Translations under genes and position numbers: made by a program
Assembly (NCBI GenBank): GCA_900549885.1
Contig: URQA01000023.1
Location: 1 to 25,355, forward strand
DNA: 25,355 bases
From: an uncultured Eubacteriales bacterium
GTDB taxonomy: Bacteria; Bacillota; Clostridia; Oscillospirales; Oscillospiraceae
Direction: 5' to 3'
Part shown: piece by piece, positions 14,497-21,632 of the stretch
Layout of the letters: each line of letters opens with the position of its first letter
Numbering within the stretch: position 1 is the stretch's first letter
The notes under the pieces: generated by a model
The model's database searches: none
What the model was told of the DNA's origin: nothing
Seen by the model: the letters and a program-made list of their open reading frames with translations, nothing else

Positions 14497-14525
14497 TTGA
14501 CAAGGCCGGTGCCATATGGTAGTAT
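14497..14525 (+). promoter_or_regulatory. SigA-type promoter of the small membrane protein gene
   Basis: The -35 TTGACA (14497-14502) and -10 TAGTAT (14520-14525) are 17 bases apart, followed 24 bases later by the ATG. Confidence 0.7.
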
Positions 14526-14549
14526 TCCCCCCCAAAGGAGGCGCGTACC

Positions 14550-14963
14550 ATGCTGGACGAGCGGGAGATGGCCCGGCAGGCCCGCCGGGCGGTACGGCAT
14601 AACAAACTGGCGCTGGCCATCCTGGCCGGGCTGGTGCTGCTGTTGGCGGCGGGGTACGGCCTTGACCGCTGGCGGCGCACCTACACGCCCGATAAGTGGG
14701 CTTCCGCCCCTGACGAGCGGCTGGACATCCTGGACGACCTGTTGGGGAAATACGACCTGGTGGGCATGACCGAGGGGCAGGTCGTGGCCCTGCTGGGGCC
14801 GGAGGACGGGGAGGGGCAGACCTCCTTCAAGGGGGACCGGACGTACTATCCCCCGGAGGACACCCTGGTCTACTACCTGGGGGTGGACCTCATGGACGGC
14901 GTGTGGCTGATCCTCTCCCTGGAGTGGGGCGTGGTGACCGGGTATACCACCGGCGCCACCTGA
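14550..14963 (+). CDS. Single-pass membrane protein with BamE/SmpA-like domain, function unknown
   Basis: This 137-residue protein has a basic cytoplasmic N-terminus (about 1-18), one membrane helix (about 19-38) and a soluble external domain. The motif GMTEGQVVALLGPED (72-86) followed by a strand-rich stretch with tyrosines resembles the SmpA/OmlA/BamE-like fold (helix with G-M-T-x-x-E/Q-V, then LLG-P). In Gram-positives this fold is found in small membrane-anchored proteins of unknown role. The start ATG 14550 follows AAAGGAGG. It has its own promoter, divergent from thiN and just upstream of the thiamine transport operon. A link to thiamine metabolism is not supported by the sequence itself. 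Confidence 0.75.
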   Translation: MLDEREMARQARRAVRHNKLALAILAGLVLLLAAGYGLDRWRRTYTPDKWASAPDERLDILDDLLGKYDLVGMTEGQVVALLGPEDGEGQTSFKGDRTYYPPEDTLVYYLGVDLMDGVWLILSLEWGVVTGYTTGAT

Positions 14964-14985
14964 CGGGGAAATTTATCCGCCCCAC

Positions 14986-15014
14986 TTGCCTTTTTCACAG
15001 TGATGTGTTATCAT
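14986..15014 (+). promoter_or_regulatory. Promoter of the thiamine transport operon
   Basis: The -35 TTGCCT (14986-14991) and an extended -10 TGTTATCAT (TG at 15006-15007, hexamer 15009-15014) are 17 bases apart. It lies about 45 bases upstream of the TPP aptamer. Confidence 0.65.
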
Positions 15015-15059
15015 CGCCACAGGACGGCACGCCGTCCCCGGAACAAATGACAAGTAGAT

Positions 15060-15143
15060 AGCCAGGGGGGCCGCCGCGCGGCTGAGAGTAAGGCGAAAGG
15101 CCTTTGACCCTTTGAACCTGTTGGGTAATGCCAGCGTAGGAAG
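15060..15143 (+). ncRNA. TPP riboswitch aptamer (THI box)
   Basis: The aptamer shows the conserved TPP-binding elements in order: AGGGG at 15064-15068, CTGAGA (15082-15087), the ACCC-TTTGAACCTG segment (15107-15120), and GGTAATGCCAGCGTAGGAA (15124-15142). These match the THI-box consensus, and the P2/P3 and P4/P5 arms can be traced. It senses thiamine pyrophosphate and sits in the leader of the thiamine-binding protein/ThiXYZ operon. Confidence 0.95.
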
Positions 15144-15156
15144 TCGTATCTCAGGA

Positions 15157-15209
15157 GATCGGAGCATCCGCATGGCTTTTGCTTGGCGGCTGTTCCGATC
15201 ATATTTTTT
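15157..15209 (+). terminator. Riboswitch-controlled intrinsic terminator
   Basis: A long hairpin (15157-15171 with 15186-15200, one mismatch) is followed by ATATTTTTT, directly upstream of the first gene's ribosome binding site (GGAGGAAA at 15211). When TPP is bound, transcription should stop here. A short competing hairpin, ATCTC/GAGAT (15148-15159), overlaps the base of the terminator's left arm and may take part in the switch. Confidence 0.85.
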
Positions 15210-15223
15210 AGGAGGAAACAAAA

Positions 15224-15523
15224 ATGAGAGCAAGCATCGCCATCCAGATCGAGCCCAACTGCCAGGACGACTACGAGGCGGTCCGCATCGTGGACGAGGT
15301 CATCGACTACATCCGCTCCACCGGGCTGCACTACTACGTGGGGCCCAGCGAGACCTCCATCGAGGGGGACGACCTGCACCAGCTCATCGACATCCTGGAG
15401 CACTGCATGCACGTGGCCGCCGAGGCGGGCAGCGCCAAGGTGTCCGCCTACTGCAAGCTGGTGTACAAGCCCAACGGCGCCGTGCTGACCATCGATGAAA
15501 AGGTCACCAAGCATCACCAGTAA
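15224..15523 (+). CDS. MTH1187-family (YkoF-like) thiamine-binding protein
   Basis: This 99-residue cytosolic protein has a predicted ferredoxin-like alpha/beta fold. It matches the thiamine-binding protein family PF01910 (MTH1187/DUF77) in its IAIQIEPN first strand, the Y-x-V-G-x-x-E-T-S-I-E-G-D turn and the HVAAEAGSAKVSAYCKL segment. Family members bind thiamine or its pyrimidine moiety; YkoF of B. subtilis is a double-domain relative. No signal peptide is present, so it acts inside the cell, not as the transport receptor. The start ATG 15224 has a strong GGAGG site right after the riboswitch terminator. It is the first gene of the operon and its end overlaps thiX by 29 bases. Its exact role (carrier, buffer or transport regulator) is unknown. 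Confidence 0.88.
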   Translation: MRASIAIQIEPNCQDDYEAVRIVDEVIDYIRSTGLHYYVGPSETSIEGDDLHQLIDILEHCMHVAAEAGSAKVSAYCKLVYKPNGAVLTIDEKVTKHHQ

Positions 15524-16274
15524 GCTCCCCGCCCTGCTGGCCCTGGCGGTGGTGGTGGCCATCTGGCTGGGGGCCAGCGAGGGGGGGCTGGTGCCCGAAT
15601 TCATGCTGCCCACCCCCATAGACGTGTGCCGCGCCCTGGCCGGCGACTTCCCCGTGCTGCTGACGAACGCCGCCGTCACGCTCCAGGAGGCGGCCTACGG
15701 CCTGGCTATCGGCATTGCCGTGGCCCTGGCCCTGGCCACCCTGATGCACCGGGTGCGGATGCTCTACCGGGCGCTCTACCCCCTGCTGGTGGTCACCCAG
15801 ACCATCCCCACCATCGCCATCGCCCCCCTGCTGGTGCTGTGGATGGGCTTCGGCATGGCGCCCAAGGTGACGCTGGTGGCGCTGACCACCTTCTTCCCCC
15901 TGGCGGTGAGCCTCCTGGAAGGGTACGCCAGCACCGATAAGGCCGCCGCCGACCTGCTGCGCTCCATGGGGGCCAGCCGGTGGCAGATCTTCCGTCACCT
16001 GGAGTTTCCCGCCGCCCTGGGCTACTTTTTCTCCGGGCTGCGGGTGTCCGTGTCCTACGCGGTGGTGGGGGCGGTGATCTCCGAGTGGCTGGGCGGCTTC
16101 GAGGGGCTGGGGGTCTATATGACCCGAGTGAGGAAGGCCTATGCCTTTGACAAGATGTTCGCCGTCATCATCTTCATTGTGGTGGTGAGTCTGCTGCTCA
16201 TGGCCCTGGTGACGGCGCTGCGCCGGCTGACCATGCCCTGGGAGGCCTATGAGAAGATAGAGAGGAACGACTGA
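15495..16274 (+). CDS. thiX: Thiamine/precursor ABC transporter permease (ThiX-like)
   Basis: This is an integral membrane permease of the SsuC/TauC/ThiX group. The 259-residue protein has about six hydrophobic helices. The cytoplasmic coupling loop runs from EGYASTDKAAADLLRSMGA to FPAALGYFFSGLR (about 142-180), and the TIPTIAIAPLLVLWMGFG segment is typical of this group. The start ATG 15495 lies within the end of the preceding gene (29-base overlap) and has no separate ribosome binding site, so translation is probably coupled. It is placed between the thiamine-binding protein and the binding lipoprotein in a TPP-riboswitch operon, which supports a thiamine-related substrate; on sequence alone a sulfonate/nitrate/taurine permease could not be excluded. 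Confidence 0.88.
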   Translation: MKRSPSITSKLPALLALAVVVAIWLGASEGGLVPEFMLPTPIDVCRALAGDFPVLLTNAAVTLQEAAYGLAIGIAVALALATLMHRVRMLYRALYPLLVVTQTIPTIAIAPLLVLWMGFGMAPKVTLVALTTFFPLAVSLLEGYASTDKAAADLLRSMGASRWQIFRHLEFPAALGYFFSGLRVSVSYAVVGAVISEWLGGFEGLGVYMTRVRKAYAFDKMFAVIIFIVVVSLLLMALVTALRRLTMPWEAYEKIERND

Positions 16275-16279
16275 ATACC

Positions 16280-17290
16280 ATGAAGCACATGAGAAACATT
16301 CTGGCCGCCGGTCTGGCCCTGCTGATGGCCGGCTCCCTGGCCGCCTGCTCGGGGGACACCCAGGGGGAGAAGTTGACCGAGGTCACCATCTGCCTGGACT
16401 GGACCCCCAACACCAACCACACCGGCCTGTATGTGGCCGCCGCCAACGGCTATTTTGAAGAAGCCGGTCTGAGCGTGTCCATTGTCCAGCCCCCGGAGGA
16501 CGGGGCCACCGCCATCTGCGCCGCCGGACAGGTGGAGTTCGCCGTCACGGTGCAGGACAACCTGGCCGCCGCCTTCGCCCGGGAGGACCCCTTGGAGGTG
16601 ACCGCCGTGGCGACCCTTTTGCAGCACAACACCTCGGGCATCATCTCCCGGGCGGGAGAGGGAATGAGCACCCCCAAGGGCCTGGAGGGCCATCGGTACT
16701 CCACCTACAACGGCGTCATCGAGCTGGCCATCATGCAGCAGGTGGTGGAGGCCGACGGGGGGGACTTCTCCCAGGTGGAGCTCATCCCCTATACCCTGGA
16801 GGACGAGGCCGGCGCCCTGAAGGAGGGGTTGACCGACGCCATCTGGGTGTACTACGGCTGGGGCGCCATCAACGCCCAGCTGGAGGGGCTGGACTTCGAC
16901 TACTTCTACTTTAAGGACATCGACCCGGTGTTCGACTACTACACCCCCGTCATCATCGCCAACGACGACTTTTTGGCCGAGGATCCGGACACAGCCAAGG
17001 CCTTCCTGTCCGCCGTGGCCCAGGGCTATGAGTACGCCATCGACCACCCGGAGCAGGCCGCCCAGATCCTCATCGACGGGGACGACACCGGCGCCCTGGC
17101 CGGTATGGAGGACCTGATCGTGGCCAGCCAGAAGTGGATGGCCGACCAGTACAAGGCGGAGGTGGACCAGTGGGGCTACATCGACCCGGCGCGGTGGGAC
17201 GCCTTCTACGCCTGGCTCAGCGACAACGGCCTGGTGGAGATCCCTCTGCCGGCGGGCACCGGCTTCTCCAACGACTATCTGGCCCCATGA
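16280..17290 (+). CDS. thiY: NMT1/THI5-like substrate-binding lipoprotein (ThiY-like)
   Basis: This is the extracellular receptor of the thiamine-related ABC importer. The 336-residue protein has a lipoprotein signal with lipobox LAAC and Cys23. It then carries the NMT1/THI5-like family signature LDWTPNTNHTGLYVA (about 38-52) and ANGYFEEAGL. The aromatic, Asn and His residues of that motif bind the pyrimidine ring in characterised ThiY proteins. The ThiY of Bacillus halodurans binds formylaminopyrimidine, a thiamine breakdown product; here no tenA or ylmB salvage gene is adjacent and thiN is nearby, so thiamine itself or HMP are also possible. ATG 16280 is used (ATG 16289 is an alternative). 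It starts 5 bases after thiX, and its TGA overlaps the thiZ start. Confidence 0.9.
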   Translation: MKHMRNILAAGLALLMAGSLAACSGDTQGEKLTEVTICLDWTPNTNHTGLYVAAANGYFEEAGLSVSIVQPPEDGATAICAAGQVEFAVTVQDNLAAAFAREDPLEVTAVATLLQHNTSGIISRAGEGMSTPKGLEGHRYSTYNGVIELAIMQQVVEADGGDFSQVELIPYTLEDEAGALKEGLTDAIWVYYGWGAINAQLEGLDFDYFYFKDIDPVFDYYTPVIIANDDFLAEDPDTAKAFLSAVAQGYEYAIDHPEQAAQILIDGDDTGALAGMEDLIVASQKWMADQYKAEVDQWGYIDPARWDAFYAWLSDNGLVEIPLPAGTGFSNDYLAP

Positions 17291-18045
17291 GCGCCGCCAG
17301 CACCGAGATGCTCCGGGCGGAGGGGATCTGCAAGAGCTATGACGGCAGGGCCATCATCCGGGACATCTCCCTCCACCTGGACCAGGGGGAGCTGGTGTGC
17401 CTGCTGGGGGTAAGCGGGGCGGGCAAGACCACCCTGTTCCACGCCCTGTCCGGCCTGGAGCGGCCAGAGGCGGGCCGGGTGCTGCTGGCCGGGGAGGACA
17501 TCACCGGCACGCCGGGGAAGATCAGCTATATGCTGCAAAAGGACCTGCTGCTGCCCCACAAGAAGGTGGCGGACAATGTGGCCTTGCCCCTGGTGCTCCG
17601 GGGGGAGAAGCCCAAAGCCGCCCGGGAGAAGGCCCTGTCCTACTTCCCCCAGTTCGGCCTGGAGGGGGCGGGGGACAAGTACCCCGCCCAGCTGTCCGGC
17701 GGTATGCGCCAGCGGGCGGCCCTGCTGCGCACCTTCCTGGGGTCCCGGGGGGTGGTGCTGCTGGACGAGCCCTTCTCCGCCCTGGACGCCCTGACCAAGC
17801 GGGAGATCCACCGCTGGTACATGGGCATGATGGACCAGCTGGCCCTCACCACCCTGTTCATCACCCACGACATCGACGAGGCCATCCTGCTGTCCGACCG
17901 GATCTACATCCTCTCGGGCAGCCCCGGGGCCATCGCCGCGGAGCTGACCATCCAGCCCTCCCGGCCCAGGACGGTGGACTTTGCTTTGAGCGGAGTGTTT
18001 TTGGACTACAAAAAGCAGATCTTGTCCCTGCTGGGGCAATCATGA
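17287..18045 (+). CDS. thiZ: Thiamine/precursor ABC transporter ATP-binding protein (ThiZ-like)
   Basis: This ATPase powers the ThiXY importer. The 252-residue protein has Walker A GVSGAGKTT (41-49), Q84 in the Q-loop, signature LSGGMRQR (136-143), Walker B VVLLDE (156-161), and the H-loop His194 in ITHDIDEA. It belongs to the SsuB/TauB/ThiZ subgroup. The start is ATG 17287, which overlaps the thiY stop as ATGA; the longer in-frame reading from 17134 lies inside thiY and is rejected. It is the last gene of the operon and is followed at once by a strong terminator. Confidence 0.92.
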   Translation: MSAASTEMLRAEGICKSYDGRAIIRDISLHLDQGELVCLLGVSGAGKTTLFHALSGLERPEAGRVLLAGEDITGTPGKISYMLQKDLLLPHKKVADNVALPLVLRGEKPKAAREKALSYFPQFGLEGAGDKYPAQLSGGMRQRAALLRTFLGSRGVVLLDEPFSALDALTKREIHRWYMGMMDQLALTTLFITHDIDEAILLSDRIYILSGSPGAIAAELTIQPSRPRTVDFALSGVFLDYKKQILSLLGQS

Positions 18046-18083
18046 AGAGGTGCGCATGGGAAACGCCATGCGCACCTCTTTTT
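18046..18083 (+). terminator. Terminator of the thiamine transport operon
   Basis: A 14-base-pair perfect stem (18046-18059 with 18066-18079) and 6-base loop are followed by TTTT. The left arm begins immediately after the thiZ stop codon. Confidence 0.92.
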
Positions 18084-18155
18084 AGCTGGCTATTCCTGAA
18101 CTGGCCCAACTTAGCATTGATCGCTTAGATTGCTAGGGGAGTGATGTAGCTTGTA

Positions 18156-18622
18156 AAATCGGCAAACTTAAATTTGGACACAAGTGACACAGTTATCATA
18201 ACAGATACGATTGCGGCTATCACCTACGATGAAAAGAATGATCGCAGCATTTTTGAATTTGATACAGATCAAGGGACTGCTTTCTGGCCATTCGATGGAG
18301 ATTTGCTGGATCAGTTTAGTGCTGGAGACTCTGTTACATTGATATATCCATAGAGTATTGGTTCCCATCCAACCTGCAAGTCAAATGTTACTCTGATGTA
18401 TGGAATGACGAAGTGGTTCAGCGCGTACTAGATGACGTGACGGACGCTGTGGCCGGTGAATCGTTTCAACATTCCTTTGCGGAACAACATGATAAGCGCT
18501 ATGGTACAACAAGTGCATTTCCCAAGGTGATCATGTTTTATTTTTATAAGAACGGGGAAACCATTCCTCAATATCGCTATTCTTGTGCGACACCGTTTGA
18601 GGAATATGTATTGATCCCTTGA
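18156..18622 (+). pseudogene. 5'-truncated, frameshifted relic of an unknown gene
   Basis: Two coding-like stretches lie end to end in an AT-rich island. The first (18156-18353) is open from just after a stop at 18153, has no ATG, and ends at TAG 18351-18353 with the peptide end AGDSVTLIYP. The second, in a different frame, continues from about 18353 (EYWFPSNLQVKCYSDVW) to TGA 18620-18622 (EEYVLIP). The frames meet at the same base, so a single-base change near 18351 would join them into one product of about 155 residues lacking its start. Neither half has a ribosome binding site. I do not recognise the family; the first half looks like a small strand-rich (OB-like) domain. The base composition differs from the neighbours, which suggests acquired and decaying DNA. 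Confidence 0.55.
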
Positions 18623-18637
18623 GTAAGATCCGTTTGG

Positions 18638-18669
18638 TCAAAAGGGAGCGATTTTTTGCTCCCTTTTGA
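18638..18669. terminator. Hairpin terminator between the relic and the nitrilase-family gene
   Basis: A 12-base-pair stem (18638-18649 with 18658-18669) has an 8-base T-rich loop. The arms contain CAAAAGGGAGC and its complement, so either strand ends in a T-rich arm. It probably serves the relic (+) and the convergent nitrilase-family gene (-), whose stop is at 18727. Nothing else is seen from 18670 to 18726. Confidence 0.7.
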
Positions 18670-18726
18670 TTTGTGTTGTAGCCTGGACGGCGTCAGAATA
18701 ATGTAAACTGGAGGGAAATCGCAAGC

Positions 18727-19605
18727 TCACCGCCGGGCATTATCCCGGAGAAAGGGCGGGCGCACCGTCTCGTCCAGCAGAGCGGAGTAGAGGCGGGGGC
18801 GGCGGTAGGCATTGCCGTGGACCTCACGTTCCCGGTAGGCCCGCAGCATATCCAGATCTAAGTCTGCCAAATAAATTCCCTCCTGGCCGTCGGCTTCCAG
18901 CAGGCAGATATCCCGGGAACCAGACAGCTCGGGCAAATAGACCACCCCGTCAAAGACCGTGGAGCGGCCGTTACAGTCAGGCTGGCCCAGGGGATAGTTG
19001 CAGGTGGCTACGGCGGCCATATTCTCAAAAGACCGGGCGCGGAGCTGGGCCAGGCGGTTTAGCTCCATGGGGCAGGCGTTAGGGACCAGAATGAGCTCCG
19101 CCCCCTGGAGCATGAGTAGGCGGGCGCTTTCAGGAAATTCCCGGTCGTAGCAGATCATGGCCCCCACCTGCACCGGGCCAATGGCGGTGTCCAGCTGAGT
19201 GGTGAAAAAGCCTTCACCGGGAGTAAGCCGCCTCTCGTGGCTAAAGTCGCAGGTGTGAACCTTGGCGTAGGTCAGTACCCGGCGGCCATGGCGGTCAAAC
19301 AGGACTAGAGTGTTCCGGGGCAGAGGGTCAAATCGTTCCAGCAGCGTGACGGCGATGGCCATGCCCAGTTCCCTGGCCAGCTGGCCGAAGGCGGAGACAA
19401 AGGGGCCGTCGGCGGGAACGGACAGGGCTTGCAGCACGTCTGGGTCCTGAGGAATGTGGTAGCCGCAGCTCCACATCTCGGGAAACAGGGCTATGTCCGC
19501 CCCCTGGGCCTTGGCTTGGCGACAGGCATCCAGCCCTTTTTTCAGGCTTTCCTCCGGCGTCTGGCCAGGGAGCAGCTGGAGCAGGGCGATGCGCAGGTGC
19601 TTCAT
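18727..19605 (-). CDS. Carbon-nitrogen hydrolase (nitrilase superfamily amidase)
   Basis: This cytoplasmic hydrolase of C-N bonds (amide, carbamoyl or nitrile substrates) has 292 residues. The Glu-Lys-Cys catalytic triad is visible: Glu43 in FPEMW, Lys115 in YAKVH, and Cys152 in ICYDREFPE. The overall length and the alpha-beta-beta-alpha pattern fit omega-amidase/N-carbamoyl amidase-like members, but the substrate is not resolvable. The start ATG 19605 follows AAGGAGG at 8 bases. It is separated from the upstream tRNA gene by that gene's terminator, so it needs its own promoter; I see only a weak candidate (TATACG near 19660-19670) and do not call it. Confidence 0.9.
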   Translation of the reverse strand: MKHLRIALLQLLPGQTPEESLKKGLDACRQAKAQGADIALFPEMWSCGYHIPQDPDVLQALSVPADGPFVSAFGQLARELGMAIAVTLLERFDPLPRNTLVLFDRHGRRVLTYAKVHTCDFSHERRLTPGEGFFTTQLDTAIGPVQVGAMICYDREFPESARLLMLQGAELILVPNACPMELNRLAQLRARSFENMAAVATCNYPLGQPDCNGRSTVFDGVVYLPELSGSRDICLLEADGQEGIYLADLDLDMLRAYREREVHGNAYRRPRLYSALLDETVRPPFLRDNARR

Positions 19606-19680
19606 GGAGAAAACCTCCTTGGGTGCTGGTTGAAAATGTGTGCCGGAAAACCGTATAGACGGCGCGGGAACATTAAACTA

Positions 19681-19714
19681 AAAAATAAAAGGACTGCTTT
19701 CAGCAGTCCTTTTA
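19681..19714 (-). terminator. Terminator of the tRNA-Gly gene
   Basis: GGACTGC and GCAGTCC (19691-19697 and 19703-19709), extended by AAAA/TTTT, form a hairpin that is followed on the minus strand by ATTTTTT. It lies 6 bases past the CCA end of the tRNA. Confidence 0.88.
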
Positions 19715-19719
19715 TTACC

Positions 19720-19795
19720 TGGAGCGAGTGACGAGGCTCGAACTCGCTACCTCCACCTTGGCAAGGTGGCGCTCTACCAGATGAGCTACACTCGC
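19720..19795 (-). tRNA. tRNA-Gly (anticodon GCC)
   Basis: A complete cloverleaf is present on the minus strand: acceptor stem GCGAGTG/CACTCGC, D-loop with TAGCTC...GGTAGAGC, anticodon stem CCACC/GGTGG with anticodon GCC at 19760-19762, and a T-arm with GTTCGAGCC. An A at 19723 on the plus strand gives the T discriminator base, and CCA is encoded (19720-19722). It decodes GGC, a common glycine codon in this GC-rich genome. Confidence 0.96.
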
Positions 19796-19808
19796 AACGA
19801 CAAAAAGG

Positions 19809-19837
19809 ATTGTACCAACACTTTGCCTTTTTGTCAA
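19809..19837 (-). promoter_or_regulatory. Strong SigA promoter of tRNA-Gly
   Basis: On the minus strand a consensus -35 TTGACA (19832-19837) and -10 TACAAT (19809-19814) are 17 bases apart. The -10 box lies 13 bases before the first tRNA base, so the 5' leader is only a few bases long. Confidence 0.88.
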
Positions 19838-19865
19838 GAGAAAATTTTAGGACTGTGGAATATTT

Positions 19866-20975
19866 TTATTCCCCCGGTGTCTGCGTAGTGGACAGGGCGG
19901 TGTCGTAATCCACACAGTCGGGGTAGAGATCGGCATTCCATAGATAGCCCAGCGCAGTCAGTTCCAGGTCGGTGTACAAGGCAGGGGTTTCGTCGGTGAG
20001 CAGCAGATGGCGGTAGCCCTCCCCGGCATCCACAATAAGCCAACAGGTGTCTGCTCCATTGACCATGCCGTTGACGAACGTCACGTCAAAGCCTGCCTGC
20101 TGGAGCAGTAGCTCCAGGGCCAGCGTATGAGCCAGAAGGTTGGCGGGCTGTCCCGTGAGGGCGCTATAAGGGTCTGCCGCTCCGGCACCATCCACAGGGG
20201 AGGCGGCCTGCTCCAGAAGAGAGACCAGCTCTCCGGGGGTGTAGCTGTCTGCGGCGGGAGGGTTGTCCCGGAGCAGCTGCCCGGCAAGGGTAATCAGGTC
20301 TTCGGAACGGACCGACAGGGAATCCTGTTTCTCTGGCCAGTGAAGGGAGATTTCCAAAATACGCTGGGTGCCGATATCCGGATAGAGGGTTACCTGAATA
20401 TCCGGCATTCCGAAAGCGGACTGAGGGGTATCAAAATAAGCTTGGGCGGCCATAGAGCGCACAGAATCGGTATCCCCGGTGAAATAGGACGCCCGGAGTA
20501 CTAGACTGGATGAAAAATTGGCCATGGCCTGACGCAGCTGCTGCTGGATGGCAGTGGTGCCGCTGACAGACCGGATAGCGTCAACCTCCTGGGCGGTATG
20601 GGAGTAGCTGAGCGAGACCGCCACCTCATAGTAGGAGACAATGCGGGAAGCGGTGTAGTGGATGTCCGCCACGGCAAAAGCTCCCAGGGGGTCCTCCTCC
20701 ATCACCTCCCGGCAGGCGGCATCCACGTCCTGTTCTACATCTGAGGTATAGTTATACAGCCGGATGGTTCCCTGCCTGGCGTGTTCATTGACGAAATACA
20801 GGATGGCATCCACCAGCCCCCGGTAAGACTCTGCGCGAAGCACCGAAGAGTCCTCGTTGAGCGGAGTGTACTCCACATGGGCGGTGGAGGAGACATAGCT
20901 GCGCTCCAGCATGGCGGCACAGCCCGATAGCAGAACAACCAACACCAGCGCCAGGGGAGCCAGTCGCAGCTTCAT
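19866..20975 (-). CDS. Lipoprotein of unknown function
   Basis: This 369-residue protein has a lipoprotein signal with lipobox LSGC and Cys19, so it should be anchored on the outer face of the membrane. The rest is soluble. The C-terminal part (about 270-345) has a pattern (LLLQQAGFDVTFVNG, then CWLIVDAGEGYRHLLL) reminiscent of the second half of transglutaminase-like domains, but the full Cys-His-Asp triad is not seen. The start ATG 20975 follows GGAGG; the longer in-frame reading to 21071 overlaps the LUD gene and is rejected. It lies 29 bases after the LUD-domain gene on the same strand, so it is probably the last gene of that operon. No clear terminator is seen between its stop and the tRNA promoter. 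Confidence 0.8.
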   Translation of the reverse strand: MKLRLAPLALVLVVLLSGCAAMLERSYVSSTAHVEYTPLNEDSSVLRAESYRGLVDAILYFVNEHARQGTIRLYNYTSDVEQDVDAACREVMEEDPLGAFAVADIHYTASRIVSYYEVAVSLSYSHTAQEVDAIRSVSGTTAIQQQLRQAMANFSSSLVLRASYFTGDTDSVRSMAAQAYFDTPQSAFGMPDIQVTLYPDIGTQRILEISLHWPEKQDSLSVRSEDLITLAGQLLRDNPPAADSYTPGELVSLLEQAASPVDGAGAADPYSALTGQPANLLAHTLALELLLQQAGFDVTFVNGMVNGADTCWLIVDAGEGYRHLLLTDETPALYTDLELTALGYLWNADLYPDCVDYDTALSTTQTPGE

Positions 20976-21004
20976 GGAGAGACCTCCTTTCTGGAACGGG
21001 GGAG

Positions 21005-21604
21005 TTAGAAGCCCAATTCCTGGCCGATGATGACCACTTCCGCCTCGGGAATCAAAGCGGGCTTTTCCCAATAGATGACCATGGCCGCACAGATGCGCTC
21101 TGGACTTTTGCAGTCGTAACAGCGGTCGGCCTTGACGGCGCAGGGGGTCTTTTTTTCTAAGCGGCGGGCATTTTTGGGCCCTGCGATGTTCCGGGCCCTC
21201 CAGATGGCACCCTCTAGATCCGGGGCGATTTTGTTGACTCCAATGATAAAGTACACCTTCTCGTGGCCAAACAGGCCGGAGGCCAGGCGATTGCCGCCGC
21301 CGTCAATGTTCACAAGCTCTCCGGTTTCAGCTACGCCGTTGAGGGAACAGATGTACACCTGGGCATCGGTGGCGTCCTTGGGGATCATGTTCCTCTCCTT
21401 ATCCCAGTGCCAGATGCAGGTGTTGTGCAGGGCCAGCCGTTCATACAACCCCATATCCCGGACCGTTTGGGAACCGCCAAACCCGATGGTACGTCCGTCC
21501 AGGGCCTGATCCAGATAATCGCTGGCCTGGCCGGCGGTGTCGAAATAGGAGGTTTTGAAGCCCCGCCGCTCCAACTCTGCCCGGAAAGCGTCCAAATTTA
21601 CCAT
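21005..21604 (-). CDS. LUD-domain (LutC-like) lactate utilization family protein
   Basis: This 199-residue cytosolic protein belongs to the LUD (DUF162) family. Visible features are the GFGGSQTVRDMGL motif (about 41-53), the NGVAETGELVNIDGGGNR segment (about 89-106), and KVYFIIGVNKIAPDLEGAIWRARN. A four-cysteine C-terminal patch (C-x6-C-x2-C-x6-C, about 155-173) also follows. LutC-type proteins act with LutA/LutB in lactate oxidation, but no lutA or lutB is present, and solitary LUD proteins in Clostridia have no proven role. The start ATG 21604 has AAAGGAG 9 bases upstream. It lies 28 bases after the YitT-family gene. Confidence 0.88.
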   Translation of the reverse strand: MVNLDAFRAELERRGFKTSYFDTAGQASDYLDQALDGRTIGFGGSQTVRDMGLYERLALHNTCIWHWDKERNMIPKDATDAQVYICSLNGVAETGELVNIDGGGNRLASGLFGHEKVYFIIGVNKIAPDLEGAIWRARNIAGPKNARRLEKKTPCAVKADRCYDCKSPERICAAMVIYWEKPALIPEAEVVIIGQELGF

Positions 21605-21632
21605 ATAAAGGTTCTCCTTTCCCATGTTGATT

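Noticed and set aside
17134..17286. N-terminal extension of ThiZ inside thiY
   Set aside because: It overlaps thiY in another frame; the ATGA junction at 17287 is the normal coupled start.
18168..18368. 66-residue minus-strand open frame in the AT-rich island
   Set aside because: It has no ribosome binding site and is antisense to the more protein-like relic on the plus strand.
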